A stretch of DNA of 64,000 nucleotides from Myxococcales bacterium (GCA_020633435.1 JACKDP010000001.1:62001-126000), one strand, 5' to 3'. Positions 32,559-41,683 are shown, numbered from the stretch's first letter. Translations and numbers: made by a program. The notes: generated by a model from the letters alone, not told the origin.

Positions 32559-32855
32559 TCAGGGTTGATCACCGCAGCGGGCGGTGCAGACGTCGTGGGC
32601 CTCGGCGCAGCGCTGCCGGGGCTTCTCGCCGTCGGCGAAGGCCCGGCACTCCTGGGCCTCCGCGTCGCAGTTCTGGATGCAGAGCACCGCCTCTGCCATG
32701 GCCTCCACGCGGGAGACGCCGGGCTCGGCGGCCGGCTCGGGGGGCGGGGGCGGCGGCGCGTCGCCGCCCCGCAGGGCCAGGAACACGAGGATGGCGAGGA
32801 CGAGGAGCGCGGTGAGCAGGGGCCAGATGCCGACCCGATCGAGGAGCTGTCGCAT
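32559..32855 (-). CDS. Small single-span membrane protein with Cys-rich tail
   Basis: The 98-residue protein has one membrane segment (about 10-29, IWPLLTALLVLAILVFLAL), a Pro-rich linker (34-45), and a C-terminal domain with paired cysteines (VLCIQNC, QECRAF, QRCAEAHDVCTARC) that could form a CHCH-like helical hairpin with disulfides. The start codon overlaps that of the divergent transglycosylase gene (shared CATG), and AGGG upstream is only a weak ribosome site. Function is unknown. Confidence 0.68.
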   Translation of the reverse strand: MRQLLDRVGIWPLLTALLVLAILVFLALRGGDAPPPPPPEPAAEPGVSRVEAMAEAVLCIQNCDAEAQECRAFADGEKPRQRCAEAHDVCTARCGDQP

Positions 32856-35216
32856 GGCTCGACCCTACGCCCTCGGGCGGTTGGGCGCCATGGCCCTGCT
32901 CCTGGCCGGCTGCCCGTCGCCGCCCCCGCCGGCCGTGGCGGCAGACGCCAGCGTCACCGACGCCGCCGGCGTCATCGCCGACGCCGCCGCGCCGGAGGCC
33001 CCGCCCCTGGCCGCGCTGGTGGCCTCCCCCTTCGCCGATCCGGCCGCGCCGGCGGACGTGCAGCTCGCCCAGGCCCACCGCGAGGCGGGGCGACCGGAGG
33101 CCGCGCGCCCGGCCTTCGAGGCCTTCGTGGCCGACCGGGCGCCCCACCCCCTGCGCCCGGAGGCCCGCCTGGTGCTGGCCGACCTGCGCCACCGCGCCGG
33201 GGCGTTCGCGGCGGCGGCGGCGGCGTTCGCGGCGGCCGCCAGCGAGTCCCCAGAGCTGAGCGACTTCGCCTGGCTGCGCGCCGCCCGCCCGGCCTGCGCG
33301 GCCGGGACGACGCCGCGACGGCCCAGAACGCCGCCCAGGTGAGCGCCGGCAGCCGCGGGCGCGGGCCGCCCGGGACCTGCGCGTCGACGCCCTGCTGGCC
33401 CTCAGGCGCCCGGCCGAGGGCCGCCGACGCGCTGGCCGTCGCCCTGGCCGAGGCTCCCCCGGGCGAAGACCTGCGCGCCTGGCTCAAGTACGCCGACGCC
33501 CTCGCCGCCGCCGGCCGCGCGGCCGAGGCGGTGTCGGCCCTGCGCGTGGTGACCTTGCGCCACACCGGGACGCCCGGCGCCGACGCGGCGGCGAAGCGCC
33601 TGCGCCGCCTGCGCTGGCAGCTCCCCCCGGCCGACTGGCGGGCGCGCACGGCCCCGGCGCCTGCCGACGCCCTGCTGACGGGCCGCGCCCTGCTGGACGA
33701 CCACCAGGGTGAGGCGCTGGAGGCGCTGATGCTGGCCTCCCTGCGCCGCGGCGACGCCCAGCCCGGCGAGCCCGCGTGGTGCGAGACGTGGTGGCTGCTG
33801 GCCCGGGCGCGCACGCGGCAGCGGCACCACGGCGAGGCGGCCGCCGCCTACGAGCGCGTCGCCGAGGACTGCCCCGACGCCCCCGAGGCGCCCGACGCCC
33901 TGTATGCCCTGGGCCGCGCCGCCTTCACCGTCGACGACCACCGCCACGCCCTCGACGCCCTGGAGCGCCTGCGCGACCGCTACCCCACCCACCGCCTCGC
34001 GGGGGACAGCCTGGCCATCGCCGCCCGCGTGCACCTGGATCTGGGGGAGGTCGACGCCGCCCGCGACCTGCGGCTGCGGCTGCTGCACGACCACTCCGAC
34101 GACGACACCAGCGTCGACGCCCTCTGGGGCCTCTTCCAGGACGATCCGGCGGCCGTCGCCGACGTGGATCCCACCGAGGTCGAGCGGGCGCCGGACGTGC
34201 GCGGCCGGCTGCACGTCTTCCAGGGCCTCGACCACGAGGCGAAGGGCGACGCGGCCGCCGCCGCCGCCGACTGGGAGGCCGCCGTCCGCCAGGGGCCCAT
34301 GAGCTACTACGCCCTCGTCGCGCTGAACCACCTGCGGCGCCTGGATCCCCGGGGCTTCCCCGCCCGCGTCGCGCGACTGCTGGCCACCCCCACCCCCGCG
34401 CCCCCGCTGGCCATGTTCGTGGGCGAGCCCCTGCGCGACGAGGGGCTGGCGCTGCTGCGCCTGGGCTTCGCCGCCGACGCCTGGTGGGCGTACAGCACCG
34501 CGGGCCCCGGGCCCTACGGCCGCTCCCGCTACCAGAGCGGCCTGTCGCGGCTCTTCGCCCTGGCCGGGGCCGAGGGCACCGCGCGCCGCATCCTGGCCCG
34601 GGAGGTGGGCGAGCTGGACGACGCCTGGCCGGTGGGCGACGAGCGCGACCGCTTCGAGGCCGTCTACCCGCGCGAGTTCGCCGCCCTCATCGACGCCGCC
34701 GCCGTCGAGCGGGGCCTGCCGCCCGCCCTGGTCTACGCCATCGCCCGCACCGAGTCGCGCTTCGATCCGACGGCGCGCTCCTGGGCGGGGGCCTGCGGCC
34801 TCTTCCAGCTGCTGCCGGCCACCGCCACCGAGCTGGCCCACGCCGAGGGCCTGCGGGGCCGCGTCTCGTGCCGCGCGCTCAAGCGCCCCGCCCTGGCCGT
34901 GCAGCTCGGCACGCGCTATCTCGCTGATCTACAAGGACGTTTCGGCCCGCACCCCGGCGTCGTCATCGCGGGCTACCACGCCGGCCCGGGCAACCTGAGC
35001 CGCTGGATGGCCCCCGCTCCCTTCGCCGCCTGGCTGGAGGGCCTGCCGTTCGTGCAGACGCGCCTGTACGTGAAGCGGGTGCTGCAGGCGATGTGGGTCT
35101 ACGCCTGGCTGCTGGCCGAGCCGGGCACCCCGGCCGCCGACCGCGTGCCCTACCTGCCCGCCACCGTGGGGCCTCAGCCCTCGATCACCGACAACGCCGC
35201 CGGCTCGCCGCCGTAG
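32854..35216 (+). CDS. Lytic transglycosylase lipoprotein (Slt70-like), frameshifted in this sequence
   Basis: A lipobox ending LLLAGC (Cys20) starts a protein of about 787 residues that cleaves peptidoglycan glycan strands. Residues 60-580 are TPR-like helical repeats (VVSALRVVTLRHTGTPGADAAAKRLRRL and YAALGRAAF-type blocks). The C-terminal SLT domain has the catalytic Glu in ARTESRFDP, then GACGLFQLLPATA and AGYHAGPGN. The reading frame is broken by three one-base changes at about 33293 (lost C), 33353 (lost C) and 33419 (extra G). Restoring them gives a smooth TPR sequence (PALRGRDDAATAQ; RAARDLRVDALLALRRPAEAADALAV). All three lie in C or G runs and the rest is intact, so sequencing error is likelier than decay. 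GAGGAG lies seven bases before ATG 32854. Confidence 0.82.
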
Positions 35217-35908
35217 AGCGCCGCCCGCACCGAGGCGTGCAGATCGGGCGACACGGCGCGCAGCGTCTCGATGACGCCCTTGAGGTCGCGGCGGCGCGAC
35301 GCGGGGAAGCTGTCGCAGACGGGGCAGGCCACCGGCTCCAGCCCGCTCTCCTCGGCCCAGGCGACGATCTTGCGCTCCTCCACCAGGATGAGCGGCCGGA
35401 TGGCCACCACGCCGCCGTCCTCCGTGGGCGTGGCCGGCTTCAAGGGGTCGAGCCGGCGCTGGAAGAGCAGGTTGAGCAGGAAGGTCTCGAGGGCGTCGTC
35501 GAGGTGGTGGCCCAGCGCCAGCTTGTTGTAGCCGTGCTCGGCGCACCACCGGTTGAGGATGCCGCGGCGCATGCGGCCGCAGAGCGCGCAGGGGATCTGG
35601 CCGGGCTTGAGGCTGGCCTCCACCACCGACCAGGTGTCCGCCTCGATGATCTGCAGGGGCAGCTCCAGGCGCGCCATCAGCCCCGTGAGCTGAGCGTAGG
35701 CGAAGCCGGGCTGCCGCTGGTCGAGGTGGATGAACGCCACCTCGAACGGGCAGTCGCTGCGCCGGCTGAGCGCCCGCAGGGCCTGGGCCAGGAGCAGGGA
35801 GTCCTTGCCGCCGGAGATGGCCACCGCCACCCGGTCGCCGGGGGCGATGAGCTCGAAGTCGCGGACGGCGCGCTCGACCAGGGTCATGACGCTGCGAGAG
35901 GGCTGCAT
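35174..35908 (-). CDS. ttcA: TtcA-family tRNA 2-thiocytidine synthetase
   Basis: The 244-residue ATP-dependent enzyme thiolates cytidine 32 of tRNA. The PP-loop SGGKDS is at 32-37. The iron-sulfur cysteines appear as PCALC (106, 109), and a second CPVC is at 194-197; GHHLDDALETFLLNLLF near 132-148 is the other signature of the family. Length is a little short of E. coli TtcA (311) because terminal extensions are missing. The 3' end overlaps the transglycosylase gene by 43 bp tail to tail. A related TilS- or TtuA-type thiolase is the alternative, but the motif set fits TtcA/TtuA best. Confidence 0.85.
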   Translation of the reverse strand: MQPSRSVMTLVERAVRDFELIAPGDRVAVAISGGKDSLLLAQALRALSRRSDCPFEVAFIHLDQRQPGFAYAQLTGLMARLELPLQIIEADTWSVVEASLKPGQIPCALCGRMRRGILNRWCAEHGYNKLALGHHLDDALETFLLNLLFQRRLDPLKPATPTEDGGVVAIRPLILVEERKIVAWAEESGLEPVACPVCDSFPASRRRDLKGVIETLRAVSPDLHASVRAALYGGEPAALSVIEG

Positions 35909-35964
35909 GGCGCGAAGGTAGCGGGCTCTTTCCGGCGCAGCAACGGTGTGCCAGATTCGGCCCC

Positions 35965-36480
35965 ATGAAGCGCATCGCCCTCATCTCGACCGGCGGGACC
36001 ATCGAGAAGACGTACGACGAGCTGGAGGGGGTCCTCTCCAACAACGTCAGCGTCCTGGACGTCATGCTGGCCTCCCTGCAGCTGCGCGGCGTCCGCATCT
36101 CGCGGGTGCCCCTGATGAACAAGGACAGCCTCACGATGACGGAGCGCGATCACAGCCTGATCGCGCGCACCGCGGGCGCCATGGCCGAGGCCCACGACGG
36201 CGTCGTCATCGTCCACGGCACCGACACGCTGGCCGTCACGGGCGAGCGCTGCCACACGCTGCTCAGCGCCGAGCTGCAGGTGCCCGTGGTGCTCACGGGG
36301 GCCATGCGGCCCTACGAGATGCGCACGACCGACGCCATCCAGAACCTCACGGAGGCTCTGCTGGCGGTGCAGCTCGTGGAGCCCGGGGTGTACGTCGCCA
36401 TGCACAACCGGGTGCTGCGCTTCCCGGGCGTCGTGAAGGACCGCGACCACGGCACCTTCGTCGCGGGCACGGGGGCCTGA
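35965..36480 (+). CDS. Short asparaginase-domain protein
   Basis: The 171-residue protein has the N-terminal domain of type I/II L-asparaginases: LISTGGTIEKT with the catalytic Thr9, VIVHGTDTLAVTGE with the second Thr, VVLTGAMRPYEMRTTDA and AMHNRVL. Full-length enzymes have about 330 residues. The C-terminal domain is absent and the frame ends cleanly in a TGA, so this is the short stand-alone form known in many proteobacteria rather than an obvious truncation. Amide hydrolysis is unproven for this form. Divergent from ttcA, 56 bp between starts. Confidence 0.82.
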   Translation: MKRIALISTGGTIEKTYDELEGVLSNNVSVLDVMLASLQLRGVRISRVPLMNKDSLTMTERDHSLIARTAGAMAEAHDGVVIVHGTDTLAVTGERCHTLLSAELQVPVVLTGAMRPYEMRTTDAIQNLTEALLAVQLVEPGVYVAMHNRVLRFPGVVKDRDHGTFVAGTGA

Positions 36481-36640
36481 GGCCGCCCGCGCCCCCCCTG
36501 CCCGGGATGCCGCCGGGAAACCGCTTGCGTTACGAGGAGTTCCACTCCTGCTGCACACCGCTTGCGGCGCCCTTCTCACTTTATGCTACATGTGGGACGA
36601 AAACTCGCCGCCCCGAAGGCGGCCAGCCAGGAGTCTCCCC

Positions 36641-37051
36641 ATGCAGCGCTCGACCATCGCCCTGACCGTCCTCGCCGTCCTCGCCCCCTTCGCCGCCGCC
36701 GTGGCCAACCCGTCGGTCGATGGCGCGCGCGGGCCCGATCCGGCCGCACGGGCGACGGCGGCGCCGCCCGCCATGAGCGTCCAGCGGCCCGAGGCCGTGG
36801 TGGACGCCGGCGCGGCCTGGCAGACGGTGGACGTCCTGGCCGCCTGCGGCGTGCGGGCCCCCGACGCCCACCTCGCCATCGAGGAGATCTCGGGCGATGA
36901 CGCCGCGGCCCGCGAGGACGTGGCCCTCGCCGGCCCCACCACCCTGCGCCTGCGCGCCGCCGGCGCCGAGCGCGTCTACCGCGTCGACCTGTCGGCCACC
37001 GATGCCGACGGCAACCAGGCCTTCGACCGCTGCACGCTCCGCGTCCACTGA
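36641..37051 (+). CDS. Small exported protein, function unknown
   Basis: A 136-residue product with a signal peptide (TIALTVLAVLAPFAAAVA, cleavage near 21). The mature part has beta-type stretches (AVVDAGAAWQTVDVLAACGV, TLRLRAAGAERVYRVDLSATDADGN) and two cysteines that could pair. The ending DATDADGNQAF-like block recalls Ig-like domain edges. CAGGAG lies before ATG 36641, which is why the in-frame ATG at 36590 is not used. Confidence 0.62.
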   Translation: MQRSTIALTVLAVLAPFAAAVANPSVDGARGPDPAARATAAPPAMSVQRPEAVVDAGAAWQTVDVLAACGVRAPDAHLAIEEISGDDAAAREDVALAGPTTLRLRAAGAERVYRVDLSATDADGNQAFDRCTLRVH

Positions 37052-37157
37052 GCGCGAAAGCGTAGCGTGATCAAGGGCTTCTGACGAAGGCTCGCGCCCC
37101 CTGGCCCTCGCGACGGGTCGGTGGGAGACTCGCCCTGCAACCTGCCAGGCCTTGCCC

Positions 37158-37595
37158 ATGCGCGCGCTCCTCCCCCTGCTGCTCCTCGCCGGCTGCGGCG
37201 GCCCCGCCCTGAAGGACCTGCCGCCCACCGAGCGGGCCCCCCTGTGCCGCCAGCTCGCCGCCCCGCCCACCGGCACCTACGGCTGCTCGGCGGACCAGAT
37301 CAGCGGCTACGCCGAGGGCGACGGCAAGCGCTTCGAGGCCGAGCTGCTCTTCGGCGCGGACGGCAAGCTGGTGCGCTACACCGGCCTGCGCGAGGTGCAC
37401 GCCGACGTCACCGAGGCCGTGAGCCGCGCCCCCGACTGCCTCGTCGACGAGCTGCGCGCCTGGCGGCTCGACGGGCTCAAGGCCCCGCTCACGCTGCCGG
37501 TGGCCGTCACCTACGTCGCCGGCCCCACGGACTTCCGGGAGAGCGCCCTCGAAGGCCCGGCCTGCCACGTCCGCATCACCTTCGAAACCCAGTGA
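37158..37595 (+). CDS. Small lipoprotein, function unknown
   Basis: A 145-residue product with a lipobox ending LLLAGC (Cys13). The mature part begins with a short helical region and then beta strands, with cysteines at APLCRQLA, YGCSADQ, APDCLVDEL and GPACHVRI that could form two disulfides. No family is recognised. Its stop codon lies inside the first copy of a 17-bp tandem duplication that also supplies the start of the next gene. Confidence 0.66.
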   Translation: MRALLPLLLLAGCGGPALKDLPPTERAPLCRQLAAPPTGTYGCSADQISGYAEGDGKRFEAELLFGADGKLVRYTGLREVHADVTEAVSRAPDCLVDELRAWRLDGLKAPLTLPVAVTYVAGPTDFRESALEGPACHVRITFETQ

Positions 37596-37617
37596 TCTAC
37601 GAAACCCCGTGATCTAC
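37584..37617 (+). repeat. 17-bp tandem duplication spanning a stop/start junction
   Basis: Two adjacent copies of GAAACCCMGTGATCTAC differ at one base. The first copy carries the stop of the lipoprotein gene; the second carries the GTG start of the methyltransferase gene. The GTG in the first copy is out of frame and reaches a stop after six codons, so the second copy is the working start. Confidence 0.85.
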
Positions 37618-39144
37618 GACGACTTTCCCTACGACGACTTCCCGTTCCGGCCCACCCACCCGGACGCCCTCGGCACCATCGCGGGGCTCTTCGGCCTGGA
37701 GCCCGCCCCGTCGGAGGCGTGCCGCGTGCTCGAGCTGGGCTGCGGCCTGGGCGGCAACCTGCTGGCGATGGCCGCCAGCCTGCCCGAGAGCCGGTTCGTG
37801 GGCATGGATCTGTCGGCCGTGCAGATCGAGCACGCCCGGGCCGAGGCCGAGGCCCTGGGGCTGACGAACCTCGAGTTCTTCGTCGGCGACATCCAGGCCC
37901 TGAGCCCGGCCCTCGGCACCTTCGACTACATCATCTGCCATGGCGTGTGGTCGTGGGTGCCGCCGGCGGTGCAGGAGGCCATCTTCCGCCTCTGCCGCGA
38001 GCTGCTGCAGCCCCGGGGCGTGGCCTTCATCAGCTACAACGTGCTGCCCGGCTGGTACTTCCGGGGCGCGCTGCGCCAGCTCATGCTGCGCGCCGTGCCC
38101 GCAGAGGGCAGCCCGGCCGAGCGGGCCGCCGCCGCCCGGGCCTACATCCAGGCCCTGGGCGAGCACGCCCCCGTGCAGCGCAGCGTCGCGGCCCAGCTCC
38201 TGAAGTCGGAGGTGGACCTCATCCGGCCCCTCTCCGACCGCTACCTCTTCCACGAGCACCTGGCCGAGCACAACCACGCGGTCTGGTTCACCGACTTCGC
38301 GGCCCGGGCCGCCGGCCACGGCCTGCAGTACCTCGGCGACGCCGAGCTGCACGGCATGATCCCCGAGCGCTACGGCGACGCGACGGCCGCCTGGGTCCGC
38401 CGGGGCCAGCCCGACCAGGTGACGATGGAGAGCCGCCTGGATGAGCTGGGCCTGCGCTTCTTCCGGCGGTCGCTGCTCTGCCACGCCGAGGTGGAGCTGG
38501 ACCGGTCCGTCGGCGCCGACGAGCTCGCGGGGCACTGGATCACGACGCAGCTCACCCCGAACAGCGAGGACGTGGACCTCGAGCCCGACGTGCCGGCCAC
38601 GTTCACGGCCCCCGATGGCTTCGCCGTCTCGACGTCCGGGTCGCTGCTGAAGGCCGCCCTCTACCTGCTCGACACCCAGCAGCCCCGCGGGCTGCGCCTG
38701 GAGGAGCTCACCCAGCTCGCCTGCGGCCAGATCGGCGAGGCGTTCAGCGGCGGCGCCGTGGTGAAGCTGACCGAGAGCCTGCTCGAGCTCTTGACCCAGG
38801 GCTATGTGGAGGTCTGCCGGGCCCAGCCGCGCTTCGTGCTGAAGGCGGGGCGGCGGCCGCGGACGACGCCCATGGCGCGGCGGCAGGCGGCCCAGGGGCG
38901 CGACGGCATCTTCAACCAGCGCCACGTCAGCGTGGCCATCGATCGCATGGAGCGCGCCATGCTGCCCCTGCTGGACGGCCGCACCGATCGGGCGGCCCTC
39001 ACCGACGCCATGTTCGCGGCGGTGCAGCGTGGGGACTTCGAGGTGAGCATCAGCGGCGAGCCCGTCACGGCCCGCGAGACGCTGGCGGAGGTGGTCGACG
39101 CCAAGCTCGACCGCCTCGGCCGGATGGCGCTGCTCATCGGCTGA
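37609..39144 (+). CDS. PKMT-like class I methyltransferase with regulatory domain
   Basis: A 511-residue protein. The SAM-binding fold is at about 15-200: YDDFPYDDFPFRPTHPDALGTIAGLFGL opening, CRVLELGCGLGGNLLAMA (motif I), FVGMDLSAVQIE, and FDYIICHGVWSWVP. A helical second part (200-500) corresponds to the methyltransferase regulatory domain. This arrangement and opening are those of the protein-lysine methyltransferase group known from rickettsial outer-membrane protein methylation (PKMT). The substrate here is unknown. The GTG start at 37609 is fixed by the opening motif but has no strong ribosome site; it probably relies on coupling to the lipoprotein gene 13 bp upstream. Confidence 0.84.
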   Translation: MIYDDFPYDDFPFRPTHPDALGTIAGLFGLEPAPSEACRVLELGCGLGGNLLAMAASLPESRFVGMDLSAVQIEHARAEAEALGLTNLEFFVGDIQALSPALGTFDYIICHGVWSWVPPAVQEAIFRLCRELLQPRGVAFISYNVLPGWYFRGALRQLMLRAVPAEGSPAERAAAARAYIQALGEHAPVQRSVAAQLLKSEVDLIRPLSDRYLFHEHLAEHNHAVWFTDFAARAAGHGLQYLGDAELHGMIPERYGDATAAWVRRGQPDQVTMESRLDELGLRFFRRSLLCHAEVELDRSVGADELAGHWITTQLTPNSEDVDLEPDVPATFTAPDGFAVSTSGSLLKAALYLLDTQQPRGLRLEELTQLACGQIGEAFSGGAVVKLTESLLELLTQGYVEVCRAQPRFVLKAGRRPRTTPMARRQAAQGRDGIFNQRHVSVAIDRMERAMLPLLDGRTDRAALTDAMFAAVQRGDFEVSISGEPVTARETLAEVVDAKLDRLGRMALLIG

Positions 39145-39220
39145 GGCCTTCGGGCCCGCGACGGTTGAGGGGGCCGCGCCCGCCGACGTACCCTGCCTGC
39201 CGACAGCCTGGGAGATGTCC

Positions 39221-41656
39221 ATGACCCGTCTGATCCGCCCCCTGCTCTGGGGGCTCCTGGCCCTCACCGCGGCCGCCTGCGTGGAAGATCCGTCGCCGAA
39301 GTCCGAGGGCGACAGCGACGAGGGGGTGGTGGCCGACGCCGCCCCCGACGCCGCCCCCGACGCGGCCGCCCCCGACGCCCAGATCCCCGACATGGCCGTG
39401 CTGCCCCCTGACATGGGGGCGACGCCCTGCGCCGAGGACCTGGAGTGCGGGCCGGGGGGCGCCTGCGTGGACGGGATGTGCCAGCCGCCGGAGTGCCAGA
39501 TGGACGGGGACTGCCCCGCGCCGATGCTGCAGGCCTGCCGCGACTTCGTCTGCCGCGACCGCTGCCTGGGCAATGCCTGCGTGCGCGGCGGCATCTGCAT
39601 CGACGGGGCCTGCATGCCCGAGCAGTGCGTGGTCGACGGGGACTGCGCCGCGGACGAGCTCTGCCGGGGTGGTCGGTGCGTCGAGGCGCAACCCTGCGAA
39701 CAGAATGCGGAATGTGCCCCCGACGGCCGCTGCATCGACGGCAACTGCGAGCCGCTGACCGTCTGCGCTGGCGACCGCAACTGCGCCGCCGACGAGATCT
39801 GCGTGGACGGGCGCTGCCAGCCCCAGCCCACCTGCGAGGCCCGGGCCGACTGCGGGGCCGACGAGGACTGCGTGGGCGCGCGCTGCGTGCCGTTCGTCTG
39901 CCGCGGCGTCGGTGACTGCCCCGAGGGCGAGGTCTGCCGCGCCGGCGCCTGCGCCGCGCCGGTGGTGGCCGAGGTGGCCGAGGTGGTCATCCTCACCCGC
40001 CCGCGCGCCCTCGACGTCAACGCCCAGCTCACGCTGCGGGCCGTCGGGCTCGACGAGCGCGGCGACGTGGTGGCGGTGGCCGGGTTCGAGTGGGCCGCCG
40101 AGGGCGCCGGCATGGTGGCCGCCGATGGCACCCTCACCGCGGGCGAGGCCCCCGGCGACGTCACCGTGACGGCCGCCTACGCCGCCCCGGCCGGGCGCGT
40201 CGTGAGCGCCCCGCTCGTCATCCCCGTCGTGGACCTGGCGCCCGTCGAGGGCCGCCGCGTCCGCGTCACCGACGCCGCCACCGGCGCCCCGGTCGAGGGC
40301 GCCATGGTGCGGGCCGGCGACGCGTCCGAGACCACCGACGCCGACGGCGTGGCCAGCTTCCCCGCAGCCGGCCGGGCCACCGTCTCCGTCTTCTCGGCGA
40401 CGCATGACTACGTGACGCTGGTGGACACCGACCTCGCCGACCTGCGCATCGCCGTGGAGCCGCGCAGCAGCAACGCGCGGGTGGCGGGCTTCACCGGCCA
40501 GCCCGACTTCGACCGCGTGGACGCCCAGGGCGAGGTGGAGCTGGGCCTGGCCGGGGCCACCCTGGCCGGCGGCGTGACGCGGGTGAGCCTGGGGGCCATC
40601 CTCGGGCAGATCTTCCAGGTGCCCGTCAACGCCGGCCCCCTGAACTTCGACCTGCCCCTGCCCGGGGGCCTCACGCTGGCGGCCGAGGTGCCGTTCCTGG
40701 GCCAGCTCCGCGTGAAGGACGACTACTTCGTGACCGCCGAGGCGGGCTTCCAGTTCGCCTGGAGCTTCGCGGGGCGCATCGACTTCGGCACCCTGGGCGC
40801 GCTCTTCCAGGGCGGCGGCCGCGGCGGCTTCAACGTGGGCCAGGTGCTCGCGACGCTGCTGCCCTTCTTCGACCGCTTCAACCACGGCCTGCGGGTGGAC
40901 GCCCTCAACGCGCTGCCCCGCCTGGCCGACGTGGACGACGTGGACGGCGACGGCGACCGCGACGAGCTGGTGCCCGACTACGACCGGTTCCCCGTGCTCA
41001 ACATGGAGCCGGCCCAGGCCCAGCGCCTGCGGGTGAACGTGGACGTGGCCGATCCGGGCACGCTGCCCGGCGAGGGCACGGCGGTGGCGCTGCTGCTGGC
41101 CGGCAGCGACGTGGATGACGTGGGCTTCGTGCCGCTGGGGCTGTCCTCCACCGACGCCGCGGCCACCATCGCGATGCGCCAGGCGGCCCCCTACGGCGGC
41201 CTGGAGGTGGGCCAGCCCGCCCTGCTCGCGCTGGCCGCCCGCTTCGGCGGCGGCAACTTCCTGCCCGAGGGCGTGTCGGGCCGGGTGCTGCGGTTCAACG
41301 GCCCCCTGCCCCCCGAGGTGGCGCTGGGCGACTTCCTGGCCCTGCCCGAGGGCGCGAGCTGGGACGCGGCCCTGCGGCGCGTGGGCGCGGGGGCCGTCGA
41401 CGGCGCCACCGTGCACCGCGCCGTCTTCGCCGGCCCCGCCGGCCGCTGGACCGTCTGGTTCACGGGCGCGCCCGAGGCCACCGTGCCCTTCCCGCCCGAG
41501 GGCCAGGCCGACCTGGCCGCGGCCGCCGACGTCCGCGTCGAGGCGCTGCTGCTGAGCGGCGAGTTCGCCGAGCTGGTCGGCCCGGGGGGCGGCGACCTGA
41601 CGGACGTCGACCGCCGCACCCGCGCCTTCAGCCGCGACGCGGCCGCCGCCGAGTAG
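39221..41656 (+). CDS. Large Cys-rich lipoprotein with Ig-like domain
   Basis: A 811-residue product with a lipobox ending LTAAAC (Cys20) and an Asp/Ala/Pro linker (APDAAPDAAAPDA). Residues 70-250 hold about six repeats of a C-x(5)-C-x(5)-C-x(3)-C unit (such as CVVDGDCAADELCRGGRC and CAGDRNCAADEICVDGRC), like the Dickkopf/MYXO Cys-rich repeats. Residues 255-340 are an Ig-like (Big_2-type) domain (LTLRAVGLDERGDVVAVAGFEW), followed by a carboxypeptidase-regulatory-like segment (GAPVEGAMVRAGDASETTDADG). The rest is a beta-rich region of unknown fold with VDDVDGDGDRDEL near 565. GGGAG lies six bases before ATG 39221; ATG 39215 is too close to it. Confidence 0.75.
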   Translation: MTRLIRPLLWGLLALTAAACVEDPSPKSEGDSDEGVVADAAPDAAPDAAAPDAQIPDMAVLPPDMGATPCAEDLECGPGGACVDGMCQPPECQMDGDCPAPMLQACRDFVCRDRCLGNACVRGGICIDGACMPEQCVVDGDCAADELCRGGRCVEAQPCEQNAECAPDGRCIDGNCEPLTVCAGDRNCAADEICVDGRCQPQPTCEARADCGADEDCVGARCVPFVCRGVGDCPEGEVCRAGACAAPVVAEVAEVVILTRPRALDVNAQLTLRAVGLDERGDVVAVAGFEWAAEGAGMVAADGTLTAGEAPGDVTVTAAYAAPAGRVVSAPLVIPVVDLAPVEGRRVRVTDAATGAPVEGAMVRAGDASETTDADGVASFPAAGRATVSVFSATHDYVTLVDTDLADLRIAVEPRSSNARVAGFTGQPDFDRVDAQGEVELGLAGATLAGGVTRVSLGAILGQIFQVPVNAGPLNFDLPLPGGLTLAAEVPFLGQLRVKDDYFVTAEAGFQFAWSFAGRIDFGTLGALFQGGGRGGFNVGQVLATLLPFFDRFNHGLRVDALNALPRLADVDDVDGDGDRDELVPDYDRFPVLNMEPAQAQRLRVNVDVADPGTLPGEGTAVALLLAGSDVDDVGFVPLGLSSTDAAATIAMRQAAPYGGLEVGQPALLALAARFGGGNFLPEGVSGRVLRFNGPLPPEVALGDFLALPEGASWDAALRRVGAGAVDGATVHRAVFAGPAGRWTVWFTGAPEATVPFPPEGQADLAAAADVRVEALLLSGEFAELVGPGGGDLTDVDRRTRAFSRDAAAAE

Positions 41657-41666
41657 CGGCCCCCGC

Positions 41667-41683
41667 CCGGGGCACCGCCCCGG
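41667..41683. terminator. GC-rich hairpin between convergent genes
   Basis: CCGGGGC and GCCCCGG form a perfect 7-bp stem with an ACC loop, 10 bases after the lipoprotein stop and before the convergent gene. No T-run follows, so it is only a possible terminator. Confidence 0.35.

Noticed and set aside
32854..35216. Transglycosylase as a decayed pseudogene
   Set aside because: All three shifts lie in homopolymers within 130 bp and the rest of the gene, including catalytic motifs, is intact.
36560..36600. Sigma70 promoter TTGCGG/TATGCT before the small exported protein
   Set aside because: The spacer is about 14 bases, too short for a confident call.
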